The notes under the pieces: generated by a model
The model's input: only the letters and a program-made list of their open reading frames with translations
The model's database searches: none
Told to the model about the DNA's origin: nothing
Translations under genes and position numbers: made by a program
Shown: in pieces, positions 17,701 through 26,089 of the stretch
Layout of the letters: each line of letters opens with the position of its first letter
Numbering within the stretch: the first letter of the stretch is position 1
Source: an uncultured Flavobacteriaceae bacterium
Lineage (GTDB): Bacteria; Bacteroidota; Bacteroidia; Flavobacteriales; Flavobacteriaceae
Assembly: GCA_947503005.1 (NCBI GenBank)
Contig: CANNCA010000002.1
Coordinates: 434,001 to 498,000 of the forward strand
Length of the DNA stretch: 64,000 nt
Direction of reading: 5' to 3'

Positions 17701-19011
17701 ATTGCCGTTAAAAAACTTCAAGGTATGTATGTCAGCATGAGTATAGGAAGGAGAATTATCGAACCATTGATTGAGTTGGTTGAAACTATCACCACCGTCG
17801 GTACTTTTCCAGATATTTAGACATCCTATGTAGATTTCATTGGCATTGGTTGGGTTTACTTCAATAGCTAAATCAAACCAGGCTTGATTTGATTCAAAAA
17901 TATCTACGGAATTTGTTGTTTCTGTAAAAGTCGCCCCACTATCTAAGGATTTGAACAGCCCTTGATATGCAAAATCATCTGCCCCGGTCAGCGCACTTAT
18001 CAAATAAACTACTTCTGCATTGGCAGGTGAAACACCCAAGGCCAATCGCCCTGAAGTACTAGGAAGATTAGCTGAAATTTGATCAAAAGTAGTTCCACCA
18101 TTTCTGGACACATAGAAATTACTTGCGTTAACTGCATATATGGTCTGTGGGTCTCCTGGTTTCAATTTAAAATCACTTATGTTTCCGACTTGTTTCGTAT
18201 CCCAGGTAACACCCCCATCTTCTGATTTTTGAAGCCCCGAACTGGTACCTGCCCATATAACGTTAGAATTTGTAGGGTCGATTACAATTTCATTCATTAA
18301 AAAACCGATATTTCCAGGGTCTGGTACTAAACCGGTTGCATTCCACGAGGCACCACCATCTATAGACTTAAAAGCCCCTATGCTGAAAGAATCAGCGGCA
18401 TCATCATCACCTGTTGAAATATATATAGTATTCGAGTCATTAGGGTCAATCGCGATGCCCGAAACTCCTATTTGTAGAAAATTATCAAAGAGATTAGTCC
18501 ATGTATTTCCGGAATTGGTCGTTTTCCAAATTCCTCCAGCTGGAGCTCCTACATACCAGATATTTGGATTGTTAGGGTCAACAGCGATTGCGTTGACACG
18601 GCCTTGACCTGGCAAGGCTCGTGATAAAGAACCATGCGAAAATGGCCCTATGGAGGTCCAATTACTAGTTGGGTTTACGGCCTTACCCGATTGATTCTGT
18701 TTGTTTTTAAAACTCTGCCATAACTCTGATGAAGAAGGCAATCGACCGTCGGAATGGGCCAGTTGCTCCCAATAGGTTTTCCATCGCATAAAAGGTTTAT
18801 AACCGCTTCCTTTCTTATTTGGATCACGTGTTTTCCAATAGGCATCAAAAGAGGCGCTAATCTCATCTATGGTATAGGACTGGTCTTGTGTTTTGGCAGA
18901 GGTTGAGGCTTCCTTTTTAGCTAATTCTTGCATCCAAGGTGCGTTTTGATTGTATTGGGCGCTTGTAAAGGCCAAAAACAAAAATGCAATGGGGAGTAGT
19001 AGTTTTTTCAT
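14752..19011 (-). CDS. Large secreted multidomain protein with BNR/sortilin-type propeller, TSP3 repeats and T9SS sorting domain
   Basis: 1419 residues with a signal peptide (about 1-18). From about 115 to 780 there are many WxS/T-dG repeats (GGIWKTTNSGNTW, LFKSLDSGATF, IFRSQNGGDTF), the pattern of BNR/VPS10-type propellers. A CARDB-like segment (about 790-880) and a jelly-roll/MAM-like region (about 895-1070) follow. From about 1075 to 1180 there are calcium-binding thrombospondin type 3 repeats (DDDNDGILDVDDNCP and copies). The last 80 residues (YPNPIEGGDL to the end IIRK) form a type A T9SS C-terminal sorting domain, so it should be exported by type IX secretion. No catalytic residues are recognised; a binding or adhesion role is inferred. 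Confidence 0.85.
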   Translation of the reverse strand: MKKLLLPIAFLFLAFTSAQYNQNAPWMQELAKKEASTSAKTQDQSYTIDEISASFDAYWKTRDPNKKGSGYKPFMRWKTYWEQLAHSDGRLPSSSELWQSFKNKQNQSGKAVNPTSNWTSIGPFSHGSLSRALPGQGRVNAIAVDPNNPNIWYVGAPAGGIWKTTNSGNTWTNLFDNFLQIGVSGIAIDPNDSNTIYISTGDDDAADSFSIGAFKSIDGGASWNATGLVPDPGNIGFLMNEIVIDPTNSNVIWAGTSSGLQKSEDGGVTWDTKQVGNISDFKLKPGDPQTIYAVNASNFYVSRNGGTTFDQISANLPSTSGRLALGVSPANAEVVYLISALTGADDFAYQGLFKSLDSGATFTETTNSVDIFESNQAWFDLAIEVNPTNANEIYIGCLNIWKSTDGGDSFNQLNQWFDNSPSYTHADIHTLKFFNGNLFCGSDGGIYVSTDEGVSFTDLTAGIAISQFYRISVAKNDAGKMAGGLQDNSGFVRDAGNWNVYTGGDGMDYEIDPSNSNLIYGFSQFGSTLFFSNSSGQSTGLVGNPGVQGNWITPLAVSSNGEVYSGFDGVYRLAGNAWEKLSGVGTTNLDDLEIDPNNPDIIYAVENGTIFRSQNGGDTFSLLHRFDSNIADMTVNSSNGNILYVTTSNRVGIPQRFQPNERGVFKLTIDGNNEIVEEITGNLPTDQAYLSIVHQGRDADNPVYVGTSLGVYRIDDTLTEWEDYFTGFPNTAVSDLDISLDAGLITAATYGRGIWQSPIPIQIPDNDIRIVSMFPEENAVFCAGTLPEITVQNMGVNPITAIDITYTINGEAPVNFDWTGNLAPEDVITIPFPSFNIPTIGRIALEASVTIENDAFDDNNSAKSNFFLNEPTQVNDIYTFEDDSDLDLIPYNVGSDEVLWELGVPNGTLLNTASSGTQVYGTNLDGNHPDGTKSILLSKCYDLTTILAPKLKFNMAYDLEFNWDVVYVEYSINSGANWNLLGTTNSQPNWFTSDRTNISSGDDDDCQVCPGGQWTGTDAEMKEYSYDFVANAALGEANLTTENNILFRIVFESDPFTNEEGVIIDDFVVSGFEDDEDDDNDGILDVDDNCPLVANADQANNDGDGEGDLCDPDDDNDGILDLEDNCPFTPNADQADFDGDGIGDVCDNDVDNDGLANALDTCPTTPPGAAIDVTGCEVFSLPFNNFSVLTKGESCIASDDGSVTINATENFSYTATLTGGSAPIANEFTDMTAFNDLQAGDYTICITLAENPDYENCFNINIPQPEALSVSSKVSSLDNEVSLDLSGGSEYFITLNDEVFVTSESKITLPLNSVENKLSIHTNKFCQGKHEETIVLSNDVIIYPNPIEGGDLTIFLGNLNLNEVTLSLFSTSGKSVVFNKTIPITNNSVRFNVDRLAKGIYIVNVKADAQLLTYKIIRK

Positions 19012-19230
19012 ATTTATTTAATCAGGAAATAAAAATTCCGCCGATAACTAACTAATTAGCCGAGAATTGGAAGGAAGTTTTTAGTTCTTTTTTCATAGCG
19101 AGTCTATCTAACTAAGATGGTCCTAAGACATGTTTTTAATCATAGGGTTTCACCAAAGCTTTTTTTGGGGCGCTACAATGGTGGTGGTTATGAAAGTATT
19201 TATAAATTGCAGCAATTCTTTTTTTCTTAT

Positions 19231-19851
19231 ATGGCTCAATATATAAAAATATATGAAGAAAATCCCCATCCAAAGGAAATCAAAAGGGTAGTGGATGTTC
19301 TTAGAAAAGGAGGCTTGGTCATTTATCCAACGGACACGGTGTATGGCTTGGGGTGTGACATTACCAATACTAGAGCCTTAGAGCGTATCGCCAGGATTAA
19401 AGGTGTTAAGTTGGAAAAAGCCAATTGGTCCTTCATTTGCGCAGATTTAAGCAACTTTTCCGATTATGTGCGCCAAATTGACACCGCAACATTTAAAATC
19501 CTCAAACGTGCTTTACCTGGCCCTTACACTTTTATTCTGCCTGGGAACAATAATCTCCCTAAAGCCTTTAAGAAAAAGAAGACCGTTGGTATTCGTGTTC
19601 CTGATAACAGAATTGCAAATGCTTTGGTCGTTGAATTGGGGAACCCGATAGTGTCCACCTCTATTCGTGATGAAGATGAATTATTAGAATATACAACGGA
19701 TCCCGAGTTGATTTTTGAGAAGTGGCAAAACCTAGTTGACATTGTAATTGACGGAGGTTATGGTGGTAATATGGCTTCGACCATTATCGATTTGTCCCAA
19801 GATGAACCGAAAGTGATTCGCGAGGGTAAAGGCGATTTGGATATCCTATAA
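19231..19851 (+). CDS. L-threonylcarbamoyladenylate synthase (Sua5/YciO/YrdC family)
   Basis: Predicted to make threonylcarbamoyl-AMP from threonine, bicarbonate and ATP for the t6A37 modification of ANN-decoding tRNAs. The YrdC fold is recognised from VVDVLRKGGLVIYPTDTVYG, followed by LPGPYTFIL and VGIRVPDN. 206 residues with the chosen ATG at 19231 (MAQYIKIYEENPHPKEI); upstream in-frame ATGs add low-complexity residues and are not preferred. The sequence resembles the YciO branch (KLEKANWSFIC rather than KPR...), so exact equivalence to TsaC is not certain. The gene converges with the OmpA gene. Confidence 0.82.
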   Translation: MAQYIKIYEENPHPKEIKRVVDVLRKGGLVIYPTDTVYGLGCDITNTRALERIARIKGVKLEKANWSFICADLSNFSDYVRQIDTATFKILKRALPGPYTFILPGNNNLPKAFKKKKTVGIRVPDNRIANALVVELGNPIVSTSIRDEDELLEYTTDPELIFEKWQNLVDIVIDGGYGGNMASTIIDLSQDEPKVIREGKGDLDIL

Positions 19852-19853
19852 AC

Positions 19854-19880
19854 AAAAAAAGTGCGCCGTAAAGCGCACTT
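19854..19880 (-). terminator. Intrinsic terminator for the OmpA gene
   Basis: aagtgcgc (19859-19866) pairs with gcgcactt (19873-19880) around a six-base loop. On the minus strand the hairpin is followed by a T run (complement of 19854-19860), which gives a standard terminator for the OmpA gene. The plus-strand side has no strong T tract. Confidence 0.8.
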
Positions 19881-19903
19881 TGAGATTTCTATGTGATAAA
19901 TTC

Positions 19904-20758
19904 TTACTCGTTGATCGCTGGATCTTTCATTCCCTCTTCAATCATGCTATAGAACTGATCGATTTTTGGAAGTACCACAATTCTGGTTCTTCTATTTTTT
20001 GATTTCTCCGTAGTAGAAACAGGTACATATTCCGCTCTACCAGCAGCAGTCATACGTTTAGGATCTACGTTATAATCATTTTGTAAAATACGTACTACCG
20101 CTGTGGCACGTTTTACACTTAAATCCCAGTTATCTAATATGTTACCCTTACTTCTATAAGGAACATCATCCGTATGGCCTTCGACCATGAATTCAAAATC
20201 TGGTTTGTTATTCACAACTTGTGCGACTTTGCCGAGAACTTCTTTTGCTCTACTTGTGATGTTATAGCTTCCACTACTGAATAATAATTTATCCGAGATC
20301 GAAACGAATACAACTCCTTTTTCTACGCTTATTTCGATATCCTCATCATCTAAATTACCGAGAACACCTTTCAGGCTTTGTACCAAGGAAAGGTTAACTG
20401 AATCCCTGCGGGTGATGGCATCGTTCAATTTTCGTATGGTCAAATCTTTTTCTTGAAGGCTTTCCAATGATTTCTCCAAGTTTTCAGCACCTTTAGTGGT
20501 AAGTGTCGTCAAATTGCCCATATTATTGATGAGCTCTTGATTGTTTGCCTTAAGAAAAGCATTTTGGTCTTCTAAAGTCTGCAATCTTGAAGTGGCAGTC
20601 GCTTTTTCTTCTAAACAACTGTTCAATTTAACCGTTGCCGAATTCAATAAATCTTGCGCCTCTTTGTGTTTTGCCTCTAAATCCTTAAATTTTTTCTGAG
20701 ACACACATGACCCTAGTAACAGCGTCAATCCTAAACAGCCTAAAATGATTTTTTTCAT
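19904..20758 (-). CDS. OmpA family protein, peptidoglycan-binding
   Basis: Lipoprotein-type signal (LLLGSCVSQK, predicted lipidated Cys18), a long coiled coil (about 25-125), then a full OmpA C-terminal domain (about 140-265). The peptidoglycan-binding motifs are intact: VEGHTDDVPY, NWDLSVKRATAVVRIL, AAGRAEYVPV and NRRTRIVV. It should tether the outer membrane to the cell wall. It is the intact counterpart of the degenerate copy at 6671-7444, sharing the coiled-coil layout and C-terminal tail. Monocistronic. Confidence 0.9.
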   Translation of the reverse strand: MKKIILGCLGLTLLLGSCVSQKKFKDLEAKHKEAQDLLNSATVKLNSCLEEKATATSRLQTLEDQNAFLKANNQELINNMGNLTTLTTKGAENLEKSLESLQEKDLTIRKLNDAITRRDSVNLSLVQSLKGVLGNLDDEDIEISVEKGVVFVSISDKLLFSSGSYNITSRAKEVLGKVAQVVNNKPDFEFMVEGHTDDVPYRSKGNILDNWDLSVKRATAVVRILQNDYNVDPKRMTAAGRAEYVPVSTTEKSKNRRTRIVVLPKIDQFYSMIEEGMKDPAINE

Positions 20759-20854
20759 AATGATGTGATAAATATTAATTGTGTTATTTGTTCCGATTTT
20801 TTGAAATAAGCCACAAAACTATAGAATCGCGGACTTCTTGGTAATCAAAATTAG

Positions 20855-21856
20855 TTAATCTTTTACTAATACGTTAAATTTCTTTACATGATGTACGAAG
20901 TGAGACCAAACAATGGATTTCGTAGCGTAGTACTTTAGTATAAAATTGGCTTTTTCCCTTTTCTTGTTCATTTTCCTGAATTGCCTGTAAAAGCTAAGGT
21001 GAGCACGCAAAATTGCCCAACAATGGTTGAATTTTAATTGAGAAATAAAACGCAGGGCAGCAACGCCATCTAGTAGCAAACGAGCTAAAATAATAGATAA
21101 TGCTTTTCCCCTTGGCAGGTTTTTAGTAATCGAAAACAATGAGTTTCGGAAATTTAGATAAGTTTTCTTCGGGTTCATATTGCTCAGCGTCGAGCCACCT
21201 AAATGATATACCGTTGAGGCTCCAACATAGTATACCTTATGGCCATTGTTTTTGGCACGCCAACAAAGATCCACTTCTTCTTGATGTGCAAAGTAATCTT
21301 CATCAAAACCTCCTAAACTATCAAAAAGTGCTTTTTTGATAAACATACAGGCTCCAGTTGCCCAGAAGATTTCACGAATATCATTGTACTGACCTTCATC
21401 TTTCTCCAGAGCCTGAAAGATTCGACCTCTACAAAAAGGGTAACCCAACTTATCAATGAACCCACCAGCGGCCCCGGCGTACTCAAAATGATCTCTGCGT
21501 TTAAGATCTAAAATTTTGGGCTGTATTATAGAAGCCTCTGGTAAGTTTTGAAAAGCTTCTCTTATCGGGTTCAACCAATTTTCGGTCACCTCTACATCTG
21601 AATTCAACAAACAAAAGACATCGGCGTCTACGTGTTTAAGGGCATCATTGTAACCCTTCGTAAATCCGCCATTTGTACTATTTTGAATGATTTTAACTGA
21701 TGGATAGTTCGCTTTTATAAAACCAACCGAACCATCGGTAGAGGCATTGTCAGCGACATAAATTTCTGCATCTTCAGAATATTGGGTAACCGAAGGCAGG
21801 AAGCATTCCAAGAGTTCCTCCCCGTTCCAATTTAATATGACAATTGCTATTCGCAA
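20855..21856 (-). CDS. Glycosyltransferase family 2
   Basis: GT-A-fold enzyme expected to transfer a sugar from a nucleotide donor to a cell-envelope polysaccharide acceptor; similar to rhamnosyltransferase-type GT2 proteins. Motifs are VILNWNGEELL at the N terminus, ADNASTDGSV, the DXD-equivalent LLNSDVEV, FWATGACMFIKK and FDEDYFAHQEEVDLCWR. There is a C-terminal helical tail. The start is TTG at 21856, the only initiator between the upstream gene's stop (21869, in the same frame) and the conserved N-terminal strand. It probably follows the HSDR_N gene in one transcript (12-base gap). Confidence 0.87.
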   Translation of the reverse strand: MRIAIVILNWNGEELLECFLPSVTQYSEDAEIYVADNASTDGSVGFIKANYPSVKIIQNSTNGGFTKGYNDALKHVDADVFCLLNSDVEVTENWLNPIREAFQNLPEASIIQPKILDLKRRDHFEYAGAAGGFIDKLGYPFCRGRIFQALEKDEGQYNDIREIFWATGACMFIKKALFDSLGGFDEDYFAHQEEVDLCWRAKNNGHKVYYVGASTVYHLGGSTLSNMNPKKTYLNFRNSLFSITKNLPRGKALSIILARLLLDGVAALRFISQLKFNHCWAILRAHLSFYRQFRKMNKKREKANFILKYYATKSIVWSHFVHHVKKFNVLVKD

Positions 21857-21868
21857 AACGATGGCAAA

Positions 21869-22315
21869 TTAACGGCTAAATTCAGGAATATCCCTTAGAA
21901 ACGAGTATTTTTCTTGGTCAAAATCCATTTTACAATAATAATGCTCCAACCCGTTGGTAACCAGTAAATAATTCGCTTTAAGATTCATATTGTAACGGGC
22001 AATTTGGTCGAAAGTTGTTTGGTCGATTTTAATTTCAGGCGCCTTACATTCTACCAATATTTCAATTGACCCATCTGAATTAAAAACAACCACATCGTAT
22101 CGCTTTTTCAAGGAATTGATCCTTAACTGTTTCTCTACATTGATGTGACTTTTCGGATATTGCTTGTTTTTAATTAAATAGTGAACTACATGTTGACGTA
22201 CCCATTCCTCTGCTTGTAAAACCACGAATTTTTTGCGAATAACATCAAAAATATGGGTTTTATTTTCGCTATTTTTGAGCCTAAAGCGGTACGTTGGAAA
22301 GTTTAGCAGAATCAC
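21869..22315 (-). CDS. HSDR_N (type I restriction R N-terminal) domain protein, stand-alone
   Basis: 148 residues matching the PD-(D/E)xK-like N-terminal domain of type I restriction R subunits but with no helicase or partner subunits nearby. Visible elements are EKQLRINSLKKRYDVVVF (metal-binding Asp) and ILVECKAPEIKID (ExK). It is therefore probably not a restriction enzyme; a housekeeping nuclease role is inferred from its position opposite holA. The initiator is GTG at 22315-22313. Only 26 bases separate it from the divergent holA ATG. Confidence 0.82.
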   Translation of the reverse strand: MILLNFPTYRFRLKNSENKTHIFDVIRKKFVVLQAEEWVRQHVVHYLIKNKQYPKSHINVEKQLRINSLKKRYDVVVFNSDGSIEILVECKAPEIKIDQTTFDQIARYNMNLKANYLLVTNGLEHYYCKMDFDQEKYSFLRDIPEFSR

Positions 22316-22341
22316 AATACAAATTTGATGATTTTATTTGA

Positions 22342-23343
22342 ATGGAGGAAGTAAAGCAAATTGTAAAGGACATAGCCAATGGGAATATAAAACCCATTTA
22401 CCTGCTTACTGGCGAGGAGCCGTATTATATTGATAAAGTAGCTGAATACATTGAGAAAAATGTGCTTTCAGAAGAAGAACGGGGATTCAATCAAATGGTG
22501 CTTTACGGAAAAGAGGTTTCAGTCGAGGACATCGTTGGCAACGCCAAAAGATTTCCTATGATGGCCGATAGACAAGTGGTCATTGTGAAAGAAGCACAAC
22601 ATCTGTCTCGTACAATCGATAATTTAAACGCCTATGCTGAGAACCCACAACCTACTACTGTTTTAGTTTTGTGCTACAAATACAACAAATTTGATAAGCG
22701 GAAAAAGGTCTATAAAAGCATCAAGAAAAACGGACTCTGTTTTGAAAGCAAAAAACTTTATGAGAATCAAGTTTCGGATTGGATACGAAAAATGCTTCAA
22801 GGAAAAGGGTATCAAATTTCACACAAAGCCGCTATTCTTTTGACCGAGTTTTTAGGTACTGATTTAAGCAAAATCAATAACGAGCTTGAAAAGTTGCAAT
22901 TGGTACTTCCGAAGGAAAAGGAAATTACTCCAATTGATATTGAAGAGAATATAGGTATTAGCAAAGACTTCAATAATTTTGAACTTAAGAAAGCGATTGG
23001 GGAACGCAATGTGTTGAAGGCCACGCGAATTCTCAACTATTTTGCCAATAATCCCAAAGACAATCCCTTCGTGGTAACGATTACACTTTTGAATACTTTT
23101 TTCACGCAATTATTGAAATACCATGGCATGAAAGACCATAACCCCAAAAGCGTGGCGAGTGTTTTAGGGATTAACCCGTATTTCGTAAATGAATACCAAA
23201 TTGCAGCAAAAAACTATCCGATGAAAAAGGTCAGTGAAATAGTTTCACATCTAAGAGAACTTGACCTAAAAGGGAAAGGTGTAGGAGCTAACAACATATC
23301 GCAAGGTGATTTGCTCAAAGAACTCCTCGTAAAGTTTATTTAA
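22342..23343 (+). CDS. holA: DNA polymerase III delta subunit
   Basis: Clamp-loader delta subunit that opens the sliding clamp. The N-terminal AAA+-like region starts IYLLTGEEPYYIDKV and continues with GFNQMVLYGKEV and FPMMADRQVVIVKEAQ, typical of HolA. A lid region (WIRKMLQGKGYQISHKAAILLTEFLGTDLSKINNELEKL, split here as read) and a C-terminal helical collar follow. 333 residues is the usual length. Divergent from the HSDR_N gene; its stop directly abuts the stop of the convergent DoxX gene. Confidence 0.93.
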   Translation: MEEVKQIVKDIANGNIKPIYLLTGEEPYYIDKVAEYIEKNVLSEEERGFNQMVLYGKEVSVEDIVGNAKRFPMMADRQVVIVKEAQHLSRTIDNLNAYAENPQPTTVLVLCYKYNKFDKRKKVYKSIKKNGLCFESKKLYENQVSDWIRKMLQGKGYQISHKAAILLTEFLGTDLSKINNELEKLQLVLPKEKEITPIDIEENIGISKDFNNFELKKAIGERNVLKATRILNYFANNPKDNPFVVTITLLNTFFTQLLKYHGMKDHNPKSVASVLGINPYFVNEYQIAAKNYPMKKVSEIVSHLRELDLKGKGVGANNISQGDLLKELLVKFI

Positions 23344-23721
23344 CTACTTCTTGTCAATACTAAACTTGCCTGGCCCTAAAAGCGCTATTACGACGAAAAA
23401 GGCTAAAAACAAAAAGGCTTTTTCTTTAGTGCCGAAAGGATCTTCGGCATGTACTATAAAGCCAGCTACAGCCATTGTAATTGCCGCTGGAATGGCGGCC
23501 CACCTTGTTTTGAATCCAATAATCAACAAAATAGGACACACAAATTCCCCAATGACGGCGAGGAAGAGTGAAGGTGTAGCTCCGATACCAATCGGATCTC
23601 CAAATTCAAAATTGCCACTTATCAGTTTTTGAAATTTGGGAATACCATGGGTCAACAACATTATCGAAGGAAGTATTCGAAGTAAAGCGAGCCCGATATC
23701 TTTTAGTAGGGAATTATTCAT
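23344..23721 (-). CDS. DoxX family membrane protein
   Basis: 125 residues with four predicted membrane helices (about 8-28, 48-68, 72-90, 100-118). The N-terminal LLRILPSIMLLTHGIPKF and the central GEFVCPILLIIGFKTRWAA match the DoxX/DoxD-like family of small integral membrane proteins, whose biochemical role is poorly defined. Its stop abuts the holA stop. Confidence 0.82.
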   Translation of the reverse strand: MNNSLLKDIGLALLRILPSIMLLTHGIPKFQKLISGNFEFGDPIGIGATPSLFLAVIGEFVCPILLIIGFKTRWAAIPAAITMAVAGFIVHAEDPFGTKEKAFLFLAFFVVIALLGPGKFSIDKK

Positions 23722-23767
23722 AGGTCTTGCGATTTAACGTTGCCAAATGTATTTATTTTTTTTGAAT

Positions 23768-26011
23768 TTAAGTTAAAACTTGTCGAAGGGCCCTGACCAA
23801 CGTGTCCGCATCGTTCTTGGAAAAACTCAGGGGAGGCTTGATTTTTAGAACACTATCAAAGGGCCCATCAGTACTTATCAAAATAAACTGTTCACGAAGT
23901 TCATTTTTAATTTTAGAGGCTAATTTTGTATTTGGTCCACCATCTGAATCTATAATTTCAACCCCAAGGAATAGTCCACTTCCACGAACATCGGCTATTT
24001 CAGCGTGTTGGTTTTGTATTGTTCTAAGCTCGTTTATCAAATAATCACCGACTTCTTTCGCATGCTCTTGTAAAGATTCTTGGTCTACAACCTCTAGCAC
24101 TGCTTGACCGATAGCACATGAGACGGGATTTCCCCCAAATGAGCTAAAAAATTCAGGTCCATTGTCAAAAGATGCTGCAATTTCATCTGTAGTCACAACT
24201 GCTCCAACTGGGTGGCCGTTGCCCATTGGTTTCCCGATGATGACCATATCGGGAACTACGTTGTGCATTTCAAATCCCCAGAAAAAATCACCTAAGCGCC
24301 CAAAACCAACTTGAACTTCATCACTAATGCAAATTCCACCTTGCTTGCGTATCGACTTGTATACTTTCTCTAAATAACCATTTGCCAATGGCACTTGACC
24401 ACCACAACCTACAATGGGCTCTGCAATGAAGGCCGCAATTTGATTCTTATCGGTATCAATTTGTGAGTTGGTGATATCAGCGAAATGATTACCGGCTTCG
24501 TCCTCATCATTAAAACCGGAACCGAAGGCATTAGGCATCGGTGTTTGAATTATGTTTTCTTTTCTACCGCTTCCTCCTTTATGGCTATACTTGTAGTGGC
24601 TGATGTCGATACCCATTCTTGTGTTACCATGATAACCATGCTCCAATACCATCACTTTAGATTTTCCGGTGTGTGCGATGGCTATTCGAATGGCCAAATC
24701 ACTTGCAGCACTGCCTGAATTCACGAGAAAGACTTTGTTCAATTTTGCAGGAAACTTACTTAAGAGTTTCTCGCTATAGGCAAGTAACTCTTCATAAACA
24801 TATCGGGTGTTGGTGTTGAGTCGGGCCATTGTAGTGCTACCAGCTCGAACTACATTTGGGTGGCAATGACCTGCCAACATAATATTGTTGTATGCGTCGA
24901 GAAAAGTATTTCCATCGGTATCATACATATATTGAAATGCCGATTGGTGCATTTGGATCGGTTTGGTATAGCTTAATGAAAGTGCCTCACTAAAATGGTT
25001 TTTTCGGCGTTCCAGTTGTTTACGCAAAGATTGCTTTGCGCTAGGAGTGAAGCCTGCTGCTTTTCTAAATTCGTCTTTCGCTTTTATGGGATTTATGGTG
25101 AGCCATTTCCTTAGTAAATCCCAAGCGGGTTTTTCGCTTACTGTGATATACTCCGAATCTGGTTTTTGTTTTTTAGTATATGCTGAATTACAGACACTGG
25201 TGCACAATCTTGCTGCCACTAAATAATATAGAATATCGAGTTCTTGTTCTTTTAGAGAATTTACTTTATGATAGCCTTGAATGAGCGGAGCGGCAGTCAC
25301 AAGTGGATCATCTTTGCACATCATTACATAAGTCAGCGCGACTGCAATCTCATTTATCAGCCAAGTGCTGCACATATCGCCAAAATCGATTATTCCGGTG
25401 ACTTTTCCGTTTTTGGTCAGTACATTCCAATCGTTGCCATCATTATGGATGATTCCTTTTCTAAGTTGATGTTCAATGGGCGAAACGTGCTGTTCAAACT
25501 GTAAAAAGAAATAGTCAACTAAACTTCGGTCTTTCGGATTGGGAATGTAATCTAGATACTTGTAGTTTGATTTGAAATGTCTTAAGTCCCATTGGGTTTC
25601 CTTGCCTACAACTGCAGCTTCATACAGCGGTACTGTAATAACATCCATTTCGGCTAGAAATTCACCGAAAGAATAAAGTAAATCAGCTGTATGGTCAATA
25701 TCTCCAACAAAGTCTCCCTCGACAAATGAAAGCAATCTAAAAATCGAGCCATTATTTGTTATTAATTTCTCCTTCGTATTGCTGCTAATTACAACAGGAA
25801 AATTATATTCTTTTAAAGCAACAAGCTCTTTCAAAACTCGATTCTCTGCTTGCAAAAGAGCTTTGGTTTCTTCGGAAGAAATATATTGTTTCAATACGAA
25901 AATCGACTTTTTGTGTACTACTTTGTAGTTTGTACTGTCGTATCCTTCCAGTTTTGAGATGGTACAGTTTTCTAAACCGTAGAAATTCTTTAAAACATTC
26001 ACTATCTCCAT
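23768..26011 (-). CDS. Fusion of an APH-type small-molecule kinase and a class III PLP aminotransferase/phospho-lyase
   Basis: The N-terminal half (about 1-310) is an APH/choline-kinase-like domain: HNDGNDWN catalytic loop (His near 189) and IIDFGD metal motif. The C-terminal half (about 340-747) is a class III aminotransferase with [21 protein letters not shown] and PLP lysine about 594 in [11 protein letters not shown]. Human ethanolamine-phosphate and phosphohydroxylysine phospho-lyases and hydroxylysine kinase belong to these two families, so the fusion plausibly phosphorylates an amino alcohol and then eliminates phosphate and ammonia. The substrate is not readable. The start is ATG at 26011; the longer frame would need TTG at 26029. 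It lies 78 bases downstream of the E1 fusion gene. Confidence 0.87.
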   Translation of the reverse strand: MEIVNVLKNFYGLENCTISKLEGYDSTNYKVVHKKSIFVLKQYISSEETKALLQAENRVLKELVALKEYNFPVVISSNTKEKLITNNGSIFRLLSFVEGDFVGDIDHTADLLYSFGEFLAEMDVITVPLYEAAVVGKETQWDLRHFKSNYKYLDYIPNPKDRSLVDYFFLQFEQHVSPIEHQLRKGIIHNDGNDWNVLTKNGKVTGIIDFGDMCSTWLINEIAVALTYVMMCKDDPLVTAAPLIQGYHKVNSLKEQELDILYYLVAARLCTSVCNSAYTKKQKPDSEYITVSEKPAWDLLRKWLTINPIKAKDEFRKAAGFTPSAKQSLRKQLERRKNHFSEALSLSYTKPIQMHQSAFQYMYDTDGNTFLDAYNNIMLAGHCHPNVVRAGSTTMARLNTNTRYVYEELLAYSEKLLSKFPAKLNKVFLVNSGSAASDLAIRIAIAHTGKSKVMVLEHGYHGNTRMGIDISHYKYSHKGGSGRKENIIQTPMPNAFGSGFNDEDEAGNHFADITNSQIDTDKNQIAAFIAEPIVGCGGQVPLANGYLEKVYKSIRKQGGICISDEVQVGFGRLGDFFWGFEMHNVVPDMVIIGKPMGNGHPVGAVVTTDEIAASFDNGPEFFSSFGGNPVSCAIGQAVLEVVDQESLQEHAKEVGDYLINELRTIQNQHAEIADVRGSGLFLGVEIIDSDGGPNTKLASKIKNELREQFILISTDGPFDSVLKIKPPLSFSKNDADTLVRALRQVLT

Positions 26012-26089
26012 TTTGAGGTATTTTCGCAATATTCAAACTTACTTCAAATTCGAGATAATGGAAAAACCTTTTATGGAGAAAAAGCAGAA

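Noticed and set aside
21869-22315. Type I restriction-modification system
   Set aside because: Only the HSDR_N domain is present; there are no hsdM, hsdS or helicase domains in the window.
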